Of a stretch of 64,000 nt of DNA, positions 45,399 to 56,460 are shown one piece after another. Numbering within the stretch: position 1 is the stretch's first letter; the number at the start of each line of letters is the position of its first letter. Position numbers and translations under genes: made by a program. Where the stretch lies: NCBI GenBank assembly GCA_032821775.1, contig JAVLRN010000005.1:1178001-1242000 (forward strand), in the 5' to 3' direction. A model generated the notes under the pieces. That model ran no database searches, was not told the origin of the DNA, and saw only the letters and a list, made by a program, of their open reading frames with translations. This stretch comes from Sanguinoderma infundibulare. Lineage: Eukaryota > Basidiomycota > Agaricomycetes > Polyporales > Polyporaceae.

Positions 45399-46471
45399 TC
45401 AGTCGCTGTCACTAAAGGTGACATGGTCTTCGTCGTTCTCTTCTTCCTCGATCGCGGTGCGGTCATATTGGCTGATATCGACCGACACAGCGTCCTCGTC
45501 GGTAAGCCCATCGTCCAAAGTTCCGAGGTTCCTATCGCGCTCGAACAGTGCGCGTCCTGCAGGAAGAATGGGGGTATCGCTTAGTTAGACGTTCGCGAGC
45601 TTGAGATAGAGGTACACACCGGTAAGACGCGTGTGCAATTTTTTGAACTCTTCCCGCTCCTTCTGCGTAAGACCTTTGAGCTTTTCCTCCTCTTCCCGCG
45701 TCCGCTTTACGGCCATCTCCTTGTCAAATTTGACTTTCCACGCCTTGAAGGACTCAATGGTGACAGGAGTACCTCGTGTCTTGGCCTCTTCCGCCTACAG
45801 CGACACGATCAGCCCACGTGTGTTTGGAAAGCGAGCCAGTCGAGGATCACGAACCTCGAGCGCGCGCCGTTCCATCTCCACCTCCTCTTTTCGTATCCGT
45901 TCCTGCCGCTCGCGCTGCAATGCCGACAGTCGCTCTCTCAAGTGCGACACGAGCGTGAAGGTCATGGCCATCCCGAGGTTCTCTTCGCCCTATACGCGCG
46001 CCTGCATGAGAAAAAACGGGTCCGTGAAAGACGGGAGGGCACATACCACTTTGCCGAGCTCGCTGAGGAGTTGGTCGATCTCGACATCTTCCAGCTCGCC
46101 CTGCTGTACTTCCAAGGATAGGTTTGGCAGCGCGTCTGGGTATTCGTCCGTGTATTCGACTTTGAAGGTCAAGGACACTGGACGGGTATGATCTTGAGTA
46201 GGACATTGAACGGAAATGGGAACGAGTACTGACGCTCCTCTATTCCGTCTACGGGATCATCTGGCTCAACGGCGATTTCAATTTCCCTTTCCGATAATTC
46301 TTCGCATGAGTCTCAGCTCGACATGGCCATGAAAGTGGTGCGGACAAGACGCACTTGTGAGCTCTGTAGGGTAGATCGATTCGAGGACCTAAACGGCAAG
46401 ATCAGTTGGCTGAGTGTGCTTTCGATATCCCGTCATACCTCAAACTCTTCTTCAAGCACTTGGGCGGACAT
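45399..46471 (-). CDS. GIR2: RWD-domain protein, GIR2/RWDD1 type, 243 aa
   Basis: Seven exons: 46439..46471, 46355..46388, 46234..46299, 46047..46177, 45855..45989, 45620..45794, 45399..45556. Residues 1-110 are an RWD domain: EEEFEVLESIYPTEL, then LTFKVEYTDEYPDALPNLSLE (the YPxxxP signature) and GEENLGMAMTF. Then a long charged helix (RERQERIRKEEVEMERRALE) and the family block KRTREEEEKLKGLTQKEREEFKKLHTRLTGRALFERDRNL; acidic tail. Family knowledge: GIR2 binds the DRG-family GTPase Rbg2 and Gcn1, and dampens Gcn2 activation. The start is the only ATG that leads into the RWD by two clean introns. It is divergent from bS21m over 206 bp. Confidence 0.9.
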
Positions 46472-46677
46472 GGAGGGCGGGGAACGGTGCTTTGCTTTGT
46501 ATCAGCCTGAACGCGATCGCGGTAACTGTCACTGAGCACGGTGGGCGACAGAAGCGGAGATGGCGGTGGCCGGGGGGCGGCCCGGAGCAAAGGCTGCTGG
46601 CGCTCCGCCTCCAAGCCGCTTAGACGCGTTCTTCGACGTCGACGGCGATACACACAGCTGCCTCCACTCATCCAGCC
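46472..46677. promoter_or_regulatory. 206-bp bidirectional promoter GIR2/bS21m
   Basis: Short shared region between two divergent starts, GC-rich with no TATA box. Includes a GGC/GGGGCGG-rich patch at about 46560-46590. Confidence 0.45.
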
Positions 46678-47349
46678 ATGCTATCTAACCCTCCTCTCAT
46701 CGTGCCGTCTCTCTTGCGGCAGTGTGCTCGTCATCGCATTGCCAATGTTCGCCCTTCACAACTCCGTGCCCTCGCGGCAAGCGCTGTCCTCCGCCAATCG
46801 TCCGACGACAAACCGTCTTACACCCCCGGCTGGATCGACGAACGCAACCGCCTGGGGTCCCCGCAGCCCGCTAATACCATGGGATTTTGGAACAACATTA
46901 TCTGGCCCAGGTTCGCGGACGAACCCCCCAAAAAAGAAACACCAGAAGAATGGTGGAAGGCCCAGGAGACCTCGAGCGTCCGAAATCTTCCCGCCCCGCA
47001 TAACGCATATTCCGGTGAGCTGTTCCGAAACGGTGTCCATTGCCATGTGCGTCATCAAGCCCCGACAGGCCGCAGCGTGCCCGTATACAAGGGTGAAGTC
47101 GGCCCAGCGTTCAGCCAGCTCAACACCATCCTCTACCTCAATGCCGTTCGGTATACGAAGGCCAAGGACGAGAGGCACGAGAAGAAGGGTGAGAAAAGGA
47201 ACCGCCTCAAGAGTCTCCGCTGGAGAAGACGGTTTGCGCATGAGGTACGTCCCCATCCCATGGCGCCGCGAAGCTTGCGTGTATTAATTGCGCTGCAGGT
47301 GCGCAAGAGGGTGCAGCTCGTCAATGAGATTCGTGCCCGCGGGGCATGA
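46678..47349 (+). CDS. MRP21: Mitochondrial ribosomal protein bS21m (MRP21), 187 aa
   Basis: Exons 46678..47014, 47069..47244, 47299..47349. The N terminus is a mitochondrial presequence (MLSNPPLIVPSLLRQCARHR..., Arg-rich, no acidic residues). The middle is a fungal extension (WIDERN, GFWNNIIWPRFADEPPKKE). The C terminus has the S21 fold: GRSVPVYKGEVGPAFSQLNTIL, then RHEKKGEKRNRLKSLRWRRRFAHEVRKRVQLVNEIRARG. This end is typical of bS21 proteins, which contact the anti-Shine-Dalgarno region of the small-subunit rRNA. Intron 2 lies exactly between FAHE and VRKRVQ. Confidence 0.88.
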   Translation: MLSNPPLIVPSLLRQCARHRIANVRPSQLRALAASAVLRQSSDDKPSYTPGWIDERNRLGSPQPANTMGFWNNIIWPRFADEPPKKETPEEWWKAQETSSVRNLPAPHNAYSGELFRNGVHCHVRHQAPTGRSVPVYKGEVGPAFSQLNTILYLNAVRYTKAKDERHEKKGEKRNRLKSLRWRRRFAHEVRPHPMAPRSLRVLIALQVRKRVQLVNEIRARGA

Positions 47350-48362
47350 CGAGGGCCCGTGTCGAGTCCCTTAGCAGTCTTCACACTCGCTGGCTTTTAG
47401 CGCAACCGATAGTAATAGGACATGTACGTCGGCCATGACGACAGTCGGGTCACAACCACTTGTTCCCCTTGATCGCCTCGTAAACGTGTCGACCAAAGGG
47501 CGAGATCGAGACACTCGCCTGACCGGGGTTCGCACGGCGTTGCAAAGTTTCAATAAATGCGCTCTGTGGTCAAGGTCTTGCTGTTCTCGCCGCTGCGCAG
47601 AGCCAAATTCGTCGGAGATCGGCCACCGGAAGGAACTATGAAGGACCTGCGCTCGGGGTGTCGGAGGTATTTTCATCTCGCGCTCGTCCCGATGTGAAGG
47701 CTAATATTAATGTGTCGTTGGCGGGTAGACCCAAATCGTCAAGGGCGTGTCGGGGTCCAGATCTGCGACCACAGAGAACATGTGTTGGCCACGCATCCCG
47801 CCTCGTGGACGGCACGATGAACTTACTCGACACTTTTATCAATTTTTGCTTCGTCGCGTTAGGGATCGGTGTAAAGATAATGCCTGAGGAGCCAACGAGC
47901 CATGCTTCGCCGCTGCGTTCAAGGGGCTCATTGATTTGAAGCACGGCTTCGGAGGCCTTCTCATGGGATCCTAACTTCCGTCCACCGGGTCGATGCAGCT
48001 TCCTCCGGCGTACCGACATCACCTCGCACAGTTCAAGCTTTTGATCAACTTTAGAGAAGCGCTGTCCCGCGACCATTCTGTGGGTTCGCGCGCATATGGC
48101 AAGAGGAGGGGCCCCAAGCCTCGCCTTGCAGGTTCTCCCGGTTTGAGCGAGAACGCGGTTAACATGCAACCGGATTTGGCCTCCAGTACGCCTCGCTTCC
48201 AGTCAAGTGATGGGCCTCTCTTCCGTACTTATACCCGACCTCTGGCAGCCAGTTTTGAAACCAAGCCGCTCTGCCACTCTAGTTCTCTGCGCCAGGTCGC
48301 TCCCGCCCGTTCTACTTCATCTCCTACCTACTACACACTACTAGTACAAGCCTTTATTCGAA
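47350..48362. other. Intergenic, 1.0 kb
   Basis: No supported gene. Opposing frames of up to ~175 codons exist, but their proteins have no domain or natural composition. The final 60 bp before the Cys-rich gene contain a CTACTAC-type leader. Confidence 0.4.
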
Positions 48363-48815
48363 ATGTGCTTCAACGTGAGTAGCCTGACTCGCGTCGAGCG
48401 GGCTTTGTACGGCATCAAGTTCGCGGTTCACTGACAAAATACCCCGTGGCGCGTGCTACAGGTCATCGACGGCCGTCTCCACCTCGCTTGCCAGCACTTC
48501 ATTCCGATGTCCACGCGTCAGCAAGACTGCCTTCGTCCACACTGCTTGTTCAGCAGGAACCACATCCACCCAATTGGTGAGTCCCTCCCTTCCGCTAAAC
48601 CGCACGTCGCGCATTACATCGCCCGAGTCACTGCGTCATCGATGTCCCGAGCGCGTACTGATGCAAACTTTTTTTCTGTCCTCGCGCCCATAGGCTGCAG
48701 GGAGCGGACGTGCACGCGAATGATGGGCCCGCCGCAGCGGAACCCGATTAGGATCAGCGACAGCAAGTGCGCGGACTGCGTCATCCGGGGCGACGGTCGA
48801 GGGGTCCTCGCATGA
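48363..48815 (+). CDS. Cys-patterned mini-protein, 82 aa
   Basis: Exons 48363..48374, 48462..48576, 48694..48815. The first exon codes only MCFN, and the next starts VIDGRLHLACQHFIP. Eight Cys are arranged C2...C14...C27-x4-C32...C44-x4-C49...C68-x2-C71, with His at 11, 16, 31, 38 and 40. This looks like a zinc-binding fold. It has no signal peptide, so it is not a typical secreted effector. I recall similar short MCF-start Cys/His proteins in mushroom genomes, usually annotated as hypothetical; I cannot name a function. The start choice is forced: the 12-nt exon is followed by a strong GTGAGT donor, and the frame continues only through these junctions. Confidence 0.68.
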
Positions 48816-51623
48816 GGATGCGCTCACGCGGCGCGCAACACTCTGCCTCCTCCTCCCGTTCCCGTTTCCGTTCCACTTCCCGCCTTCGGTTTCCGTGCCC
48901 ATAACCCGGGCCACACATTCACCGACCGTGCTTCCATCCATCCACCTTGACATCCATTATGACCTCGTTGCTCTACACATGCACCCGCATCCGCACCCGC
49001 ACCCGAACCTTATACACGAGCGGAGTGCGATCGGCATCACCCATATCCATGGCGAAGTATTGTACCGTCGGCGCCGGCGCTGGATAATCGTGCGCTAGTA
49101 ACCCTGTTGTTGTTGTAGTACCGGACACTGCTGTAGTTCTATCTATTCCTCGTACCTAAGTAGCTATCCCGCACGCGCGCCATTGCCAGTGCCTATTATG
49201 TATCTATATCTACGAAACGCTCCCCATGCCGCACACTCGCCCGCAATATGCAATATGCTTTCGCGTTCTTTCACTGCTGCTTGCCCGTGCCACTGAGCGT
49301 TGTGATTGATTGTGTGCGATAGGGGAATGGGTGCATGCCATGCAAACGGCAGAGGGTGATCGTGTAGATTGGCTTCGTCGAGCGATGCGTCCGTCATAGA
49401 CACCGGGCCTGGCCTCGAAAACGTCCGGGCAGAATGCTCGTGTTGGTAATGTACAGCCTTCGCCTCAGGAGATCCGTTCGCCTAGGGAAATTGGGCATGA
49501 GCACGGTCCGTGGTCGGTGGACCCTGGGCCTGAGGCCTGCGGCGCCAGGCAAGTTGGTAGCATGGCCGAGTGGCCGTTAGCACTGGCAAAAGTCAAAAGG
49601 GACGTGATAGACGGACTTGCCATCCAACAATGGCAGACGGCCGCACTTGCCGTCGAGCATCGGAAGATGAAAGCCTGAGCTTGTGTCTCGAGCAGTACTC
49701 CGAAGGCGCCCTCGCCGAAACGGACTCGCCTGGGCACGAGCCCCCATGCACGCGGTGCGTTTGGTTGAAACTCAAAGAAAAGCGCTATGCGGATGCTCAT
49801 TGCGCGCCCCTCCTCATGCGCGCACTTACGGATTGGCAGAAGGGTGCGATGCGTCCGCCGGGTGACGGCAGCAAGACGGAACGGCGACTGCCATACGGTC
49901 TGCAGCATATGCATACGCGCCGGCACGACCCCGCCACCTGCGATCGCGTATTTGTAATGGAGATGGCTGAGATGTGGCGAAGCGTACAGCGTGCATGAGA
50001 AATATGAATATGAAGCGCACCTTGCAGCCCATCTCCCGTCCTGCCTGCGTCCCCCGTTCCGCGAACCTTTACCCTGTCCGCGGTGCGGCTGTACGCGTAC
50101 GCGCGCGCGCGTCCATGCAGGCAGGTAAACAGGACGGTGGGCCGGAGCGCACTGGAAGGAACTTCTGGAACGCTGCCAGAGGAAAAACGCCGGTTATCTG
50201 CGTCGCGTCGGAATGGGAAACCCGGCGAGGGTTCTTGGGTTGCGGATTTGGGGACGGCGTCTTGACTCTTGAGCTTGTGGGGGGGCCGTGCCCGCGCCGT
50301 TTGTCGCGTGCGCGCTTCGATCTCGCTTGAGAGGTAGCGAACCGAGAACCATTCTTGGCCTCGGTCTTCAGTTATGCCGTCGAGTTTCTGCGGTAGGGTT
50401 CAGAGACCACAGTGAAGGAAGGTGGACATGGCTGGCGGCGGGTTCGGGGTCGTCGGGAAGAGGGCCCCGTCACGTAAAGCCGTCAAGGGCTCGTGTTGTG
50501 GCGCCTTCATAGCGCCTCCCGCGAGGTTCATGGCAGGGGGCGCGGCGCTGGGAAGTGGGCGCGAGGGATCGTCGGCTCCTGGGTGTGCTGTGAGGGTAGG
50601 GCGTATCGCTCGGGGTTGTGTCAGATGGGGCGTCGAAGGTGGCAAAGGGTTAGCTTCCAGGAGGCGGGACGTTTCTCATCGTGGGCGAGGAGGGACGGGG
50701 ACTTGCTCGATTTGCCGACGGAGATTAGAGGTTTGGGTAGGATTCATGCCTCATCGACGGTGAGTTCTGTGTATGGAATGAGGATACCTACGGGCTATGC
50801 GCGAAGGTTTGGTGTGGAGTGAAGAGTTCGATCAAAGGGTGTCGAAGGCTTTCTGTCGGATTAATGGAAGAAGAAGTTGGAGTGGTGGTCAGTTTTCGGA
50901 GTCCAGCCTGCCGCACATCAAAGTTGGACGTGAGACGCGAAATGCGATCGGTCACTTCTGGGTGAGGTTCCCAGTAGGCACCCAGATGATGTGGTCCGAG
51001 CAGGAGCAGGGGCGATTGAATATGTATCGGAAACATGGATAGTTACTCGCCAGCGAGGGTATTCCGCCCTGAGTCCGCGGATTCCATGTGCACGATGTTC
51101 TGTTCGTGTGGAGAATATGTTTCAGAGCGTGCATCGATGGAGAACGTGAAAGATGGTGGCTTACTTGGCTGGTCTGACCGTGACTGAGGTTCTTGTGGGT
51201 TAGTGCCCTTGCACGCAACGTGCGAGCAGTACGCTGCCTGCTAGCCGGCCGAGGCCTTGCGCTCGCCGGTGTGGTCGACGTCGGGGACATAGCCTGGCAG
51301 TCTGGGCGCCGTCACGACTCACGCGCACGGGTCGGTGACGTTTCGCGTCTGGTGCTTGTGGGCGCCTGGTGGTGTTGTCACGGTTGCCGTGGATGGCGGT
51401 CGTTGTAAGTTGCAGTGCTTGGCCCAGGCGCGGCTTGTCTTCTCTCCGTTGTTCTCCGTTGTTCTGCAGCACAATCTTGTACACAGAGGCCCTTCCTGTT
51501 GCCATGGCTCTTCAGTGGACTCCTGCCCTGTTAGTGATAGGCTTGTCGTTTAGCAGCTGCAACATACTATATCTTCTGCCATAGCGTCCACTTCCCGCAT
51601 CATCTTACCCTCCCCTCGCATCC
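48816..51623. other. Gene-poor stretch, 2.8 kb
   Basis: No gene I can support. A 142-codon frame at 49570-49998 has a few Cys, but its mirror strand is also open. CAYCCG-type simple repeats lie at about 48980-49010. The section 50000-51600 is G-rich on the plus strand with many short frames. Could be long UTRs, a non-coding transcript or a lineage-specific gene. Confidence 0.45.
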
Positions 51624-53637
51624 ATGACAGACTGGCTCTCTAGCATCGCGGGCGCAGCATTCGCCTTCCTTGGCTCTCCCTCGGACGCCCACTCTCAACC
51701 CCAAGACCAGGCCCAGGCCCGAGCCTCACCTCGATCTCCCCAGTGTCATCACAACCTCCGGCACTATGCCCGCGCTGCAGTACTCCCCCGCATGCTCCTC
51801 GGCAGAGCTGCCCCTCCCCTTCCTCCCGACAAGAGAAAGTGTCTCAAAAATCCCGTCTTTGAGCAGCACGAGATTTACAGGCATCTCGAGATCATGAACC
51901 CCATCAATGACTTCGATGATCTCGCAAAAGCTTGTAAGCTCTCTGCATTTCCTCCCTCCCTCTTATCCCCCATTGACAATTTACCGTGCCAGTTATCGAA
52001 GCCAACGTCCCGTCAACCGTCGTCGGCACCTCAGACTGGGACGAGCTTCGCAACAGCCGTTTCTCCATCCCCGCCGAATCATACGATATCCCACGGACGA
52101 TTACCGGCGAGGTCACCAACCTTCCAGAGTATGTGTAAGCAATTAAGCTCTGCCCGATCCCCTTCTCATCAATCTATCAGGATCGTCGATTGGATCCGTC
52201 ATTTCCCTCTCATGACCGTTCGTCGCATGATGCACGTCCTGTACCCCGAAACCCTCGACTACAAAATGGAACACCTCGGTACTCCCATGGACCGCGACAG
52301 GGGCATCATGGAGTGCTTCAAGTGGGGCCCGGACGAGAACGTCATTACCGAAGCTTCTGACTTTTACCAGCCCTCCGTCATGTTCTTCGTCCAGCCGCCC
52401 TGGATGCTCTCCACCAAAGACCTCGAGATCTTCATCTGTGCCCAGAAGGTGAGCCCAATGCCCCATGTCCCACCAATCACCTGTCTCACTGAGAAACGAA
52501 CTCGCCAAGTTTCCAAATCCATGGGCCAAGGACCGAATCCGCATGCGAAGCTACGAGCGAGTATGGTCAAAGATATACGACGGATGCACTCACAACCATG
52601 CACACTTCTTTGTGCTGACGACATATCAAGAGTGGGTGTTCGGAGCATTCTCCAAAGGTCCGTTCTCCTTCTCTAGGCAAGACGCTTGGCGACTTATATC
52701 GTTGCCCGTAGAGCATAGCCAAGCGTGGACGTCCGACATCATGCGCTATGATTCTAACGACCTCACGATCGTCGAATGCCTCTTCTACTGGCTAGCCTCC
52801 GCCACCGCCAAGGAAGCGAACCTCGTCGACCCATGGACCATCCCTAAGGTCAGTTCCGAAGACGTGAATGGCACTCTGCTTTATCCCTCCACCCTCCGAT
52901 CGATCTGTCTCAGGATGGACGGACGAGTCGATCGCGTTGCCCTCGAATGGCTCGTGCGCCTTCCATAGACTCTCTTCCCTGTCCCATTGACTCGAGCCAT
53001 TCCTCTCTCGCACCGTCGTGTGTAATACTCTTTGCCCGCGCTATCGAATGATACTCACTGAGACCTCGTTCGCGCAGATCTACGAGCCAATCTTCATCGA
53101 GGATGACGAGGTGATGGACGACAGGAACTACGACCCGGACACCAACCTCCCAGGCGCCCCCTCCGTTTCCGACGAATGGGAGGCGTACAGCGGCAGTAGG
53201 CATCCTGCTCGCCCCGCCGAATAAACGAACACTAACCAGCTCCCACAGCGCGCACGCACGACCCGTCCATGCAGGACTCGGACGGCGCCTCCTCCGTGAC
53301 AGCCATGGACGTCCGCGGGGACGACGATGACGGCGGCGACGGCGGCGACGACGGCGTGCGCGCGAAGCGCCTCCGGCACGGCTTCGTGCCGTCCCAGATC
53401 GAGGACTGGAAGGACTCGGTGCGCGCGCGGGAGCCCGTGGCGCAGTGGGGCTGGTGGCAGCGCCCAGGCCCGCGCGGCTCGTCGCCGTCGCGGTCGATCG
53501 TCACGGAGTCGTCCGGGGTGACGGCCTCGTCGGTGTCGACGGTGCGCGACTATGCGCACGAGAACAAGCAGGTCGGGACGTACCTCGTGGGCGGGCCGGG
53601 CCCGTTGGGACCCGGGCTCCCTCAGGCGGCGGTGTAG
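51624..53637 (+). CDS. Orphan protein, about 537 aa, unknown function
   Basis: Exons 51624..51933, 51993..52128, 52181..52448, 52510..52657, 52712..52848, (52914..53021), 53078..53195, 53249..53637. Not recognised. A disordered start (MTDWLSSIAGAAFAFLG, then Gln/Ala/Pro-rich) is followed by a folded core from about residue 75 to 333 with many aromatic residues: KNPVFEQHEIYRHLEIM, DWDELRNSRFSIPAESYD, DWIRHFPLMTVRRMMHVLYP, VMFFVQPPWML, RIRMRSYERVWSKIYD, TYQEWVFGAFSK. The last 170 residues are acidic/Gly-rich with Asp runs. Exon 6 is uncertain; without it the intron would be 229 nt, and frame is kept either way (501 or 537 aa). Intron 4 (54 nt) is also frame-neutral. No signal peptide or TM helix apart from the weakly hydrophobic first 20 residues. 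Confidence 0.65.
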
Positions 53638-54622
53638 CGTCGCGCTGAGAGGGATACGTTGCAACTGGACCCTGCTGAAACGCTGAGGTTTCAGAACTTG
53701 GTTCGGACGATGATGGCATGCTGTCGGACATTGTGCTCTCGTGCTTTGTGGTGTTGTGCATATGCTGTCTTGTACTTGTTCATCGCGTATCTCCTCTGCG
53801 TCGCCGGATTAATGCTGTCCTGTTTGTCCAGGTTGTTCCCGGTTTGTTTAGGCTGGCGTGTCTGCTGGTAAAAGTCTGAAGTGTTCAATTGGATTATCCA
53901 CTTCCCGGTGGTGCAGCATCGCGAGATTAACCTTTTCGTAGGTTGAAGGTGACCAGACGGCGGATGCGATAAATGAGGTTACAGTAGCATACTTTGAAGC
54001 ATCTTGAGGCGTATTCCAAGCCTACTTAAGCGGTATTTTACACATGTATACAGTTTGAGCCAAGGAACGCTTGAGGCTTGAATATTCGATGGGCCTGGAC
54101 GAGGAGGCCTATCCCGAGCCTACTTTTGGGGTACTTCATACGATCTATATTTACTAAACCTCTTCAATAAGTTCACTGCAGTCGTTCTCCCAGGCTGGAG
54201 GTTTCCCTTCAAGTTGTCGAGCTTGGTTGAACTTCAGCCCTGCCCCTCCACTGCGCATGAATTTCGAATCTGCGCACCGTTGAGTATCCTGGTAATACCC
54301 GTTCGGCATCGCTGATATTGTTCTGATGTTGCGGTCATTGTAGTCGATGCCCTCCCGACCACGGTCTTGGGGCCACGTCCGAGTCCGGCCCGGACGATCG
54401 CAAGAGCATGACAAACTGTCACGGCGGTGGCGCAAAAGCAACAAGCGTGGCAGGCGTCTACGCGTGCATATACTGTGACGCGTCTGAACGCGGAGCGTGA
54501 CAGCGGCGTGTTTTCCAACCATCATCGTCCTCCATTGTTTTCCGCAGGTGTGTCCCGATCGGCCTCATTTTTACACGGAAAGCAGCTGAAATGAGTGTAA
54601 AGTGGTACAGAAACAACAGACA
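53638..54622. other. Intergenic, AT-richer, with an imperfect repeat
   Basis: 985 bp, no gene. T/G-rich 3' UTR of the orphan at first. Two imperfect copies of a ggc-tat-cc-agcctactt type element lie about 100 bp apart (near 54010 and 54105). Confidence 0.4.
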
Positions 54623-56065
54623 ATGGGCCCGACCAGCATCGCGACGTCATCCACTTCGCAATGGCTCTTCCCCGTTTCCGCGTTGCATAACACCCCGAGC
54701 CGGATGACATCGGATATACCGCTCGAACGGGAACTGTATGATCGCAGCAGAGGCGTCGAGTTCTTGTATCGGCTCGGAGTCTCGCTCGGACTGTGAGCAC
54801 GCTTCCTGATGAACGTGAGAAGGGGATACTAAGAATAGCAACATCGCAGGCCGTCTTCCGCCATGTACACCGCAGCGACGTGGTTCCATCGCTTTTACAT
54901 GCGATATTCCATGGAGGACTATCACAGACAAGTGAAAGGTCTGCGCTCATCATCAAAGGGCATGACCTCATCTCGAGTCTAGGATGTCGCCGCGTCGTGT
55001 ATCTTTCTCGCCACAAAGACGGAGGAGTGCGGCCGCAAGCTGCGCGATGTGGCAAAAGTGTTTTGTTCCAAGGTGTCCAAGATAGAAATACACCAAATTT
55101 CAGATGACAGCAAGGCCGGTCCAACTCGGCGCCGCCACCGCGCATGTTTCTGACTCCGAACATTTTACAGGAAGTGGAGGAGTGTCAGGCAAGCATCTTG
55201 CTTACGGAGGAAGTCCTCCTGGAAGGTCTCTGCTTCGACTTCGTCGTCGAAAACCCCCATGCCGAGCTAGTAGACCTGTACGAGAACCGCCCGAACAACA
55301 ATCCGCAAATTGAGGAATGTGCTTGGTCCATCGCTAACGATTCGTGAGTGCGAACTGAACTTTGTGATGTGGAGACAAAACGCGCTGACAAATCACCGTT
55401 CGCAGATACCGAACACCGCTATGTATCCTTTATCCTCCTAAGGTTATTGCCGCCGCATGCTACGTCCTTGCCGAGCACGCCATCGAGGGGCCGCAACACT
55501 CACCACTCGATGCCCGCATCGCGTCTCCCGCGCCCTCGGCGTCTTTGCCAACTCCACCGTCGCACAAGGCACAACCCGTCGGGCTCTCGCGCCTCGTTGT
55601 CGAGTTCTTTGGGTTCAACGAGATGGAGCTCGCCAAGGTAGCAGGTGAGTCGGGGCATTACTTGCTATTGAGCATCCCGTTATTGAACGCGGCACGCCCC
55701 TGCCCAGACGCGCTGAGCATTCTGCTCGAGTACTACAGCGCACAAGACCTCCACGGGTCGAGCGAGTTCCTCGCCGGATTGGCATCCGTAAGTTTTGGCT
55801 TTGGCGGCAGACATGCCTCGCGCTGACCTCGTCCGCCTCCTCTACCCAGATCCCACCTCCCCAGAGCGCATCCCACCGCGAAAAGCTCTACAAGCCTTTC
55901 GTGCAGGTCGCCGCGGGGGCGCTCCATCCCACGGCGAGCAACTCGACGCCCGAGCACCCTATCAGCCAAGTCGGCACTCCGACCCAGCCCGGAGGGAGTA
56001 CCCCGGGGAAATTTGTCGCGGGCGGGTGGAAGCCGGTCACGGAGGCTGCTCCAGAAGGGCAGTGA
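54623..56065 (+). CDS. Cyclin K/T-like transcriptional cyclin, 363 aa
   Basis: Exons 54623..54792, 54850..54931, 54983..55114, 55171..55343, 55406..55644, 55708..55787, 55850..56065. First cyclin box: RGVEFLYRLGVSLGL, then PSSAMYTAATWFHRFYMRYS and DVAASCIFLATKTEECGRKLRDV; the second follows ILLTEEVLLEGLCFDFVVE and YRTPLCILYPPKVIAAACYVLAE. This is the cyclin K/T type (Pch1-like) that pairs with Cdk9/Cdk12-type kinases to phosphorylate RNA polymerase II. A Ser/Pro insert (SPAPSASLPTPPSHK) lies before the last helix; the tail is Gly/Pro/Thr-rich. Intron 3 (55115-55170) needs a GC donor: AAG|GCCGGT joins ISDDSK to EVEECQAS in phase 0, and no GT donor gives the right frame. Confidence 0.9.
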
Positions 56066-56460
56066 CGCGCCAGGCAGCCGTCACGTCTGATGGAGGGCAC
56101 AGGGCCCCGCGCCGAGATGCTGGAGTGCTGGACGCTCGCTGCATATCGTGCAATGTGACTCGTATCGGCTGTGTGGTGTGGCCACCCGTCGTGAATCGTC
56201 GAATGTGTCTAGAGAAGCTCTCGCAGAAGCTGTCGTATCGTACGCGCTGATCGTTCATGCTATCGTTGCCGCAAGAAGGTGTATCATATACAACCACTGT
56301 ACAGTACTTGGATCTACTCTGATTATCATACATTGCGGTCCCGTGCCAGGCCCTCTAGGAAGCGAACACGGTCAGTGCAAGGAGAAGACGTGGGAATGCT
56401 ATGCATGAATGCGATGTGTGCTAGCAACGTCCGTTCCCGTGCCGCGGGAGAGAAGATCAT
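56066..56460. other. Convergent 3' spacer
   Basis: 395 bp between the stops of the cyclin gene and POP4. AT-richer centre (56270-56340). Nothing else seen. Confidence 0.4.

Noticed and set aside
49555..49640. tRNA-like 5' half (GCATGGCCGAGTGG resembles the D arm of tRNA-Ser/Leu)
   Set aside because: No matching anticodon arm, no T-loop (GTTCRA) and no acceptor-stem pairing downstream.
49570..49998. 142-codon open frame with several Cys on the plus strand
   Set aside because: The opposite strand is equally open, no domain or signal peptide, and no supporting splice signals; composition looks like chance.
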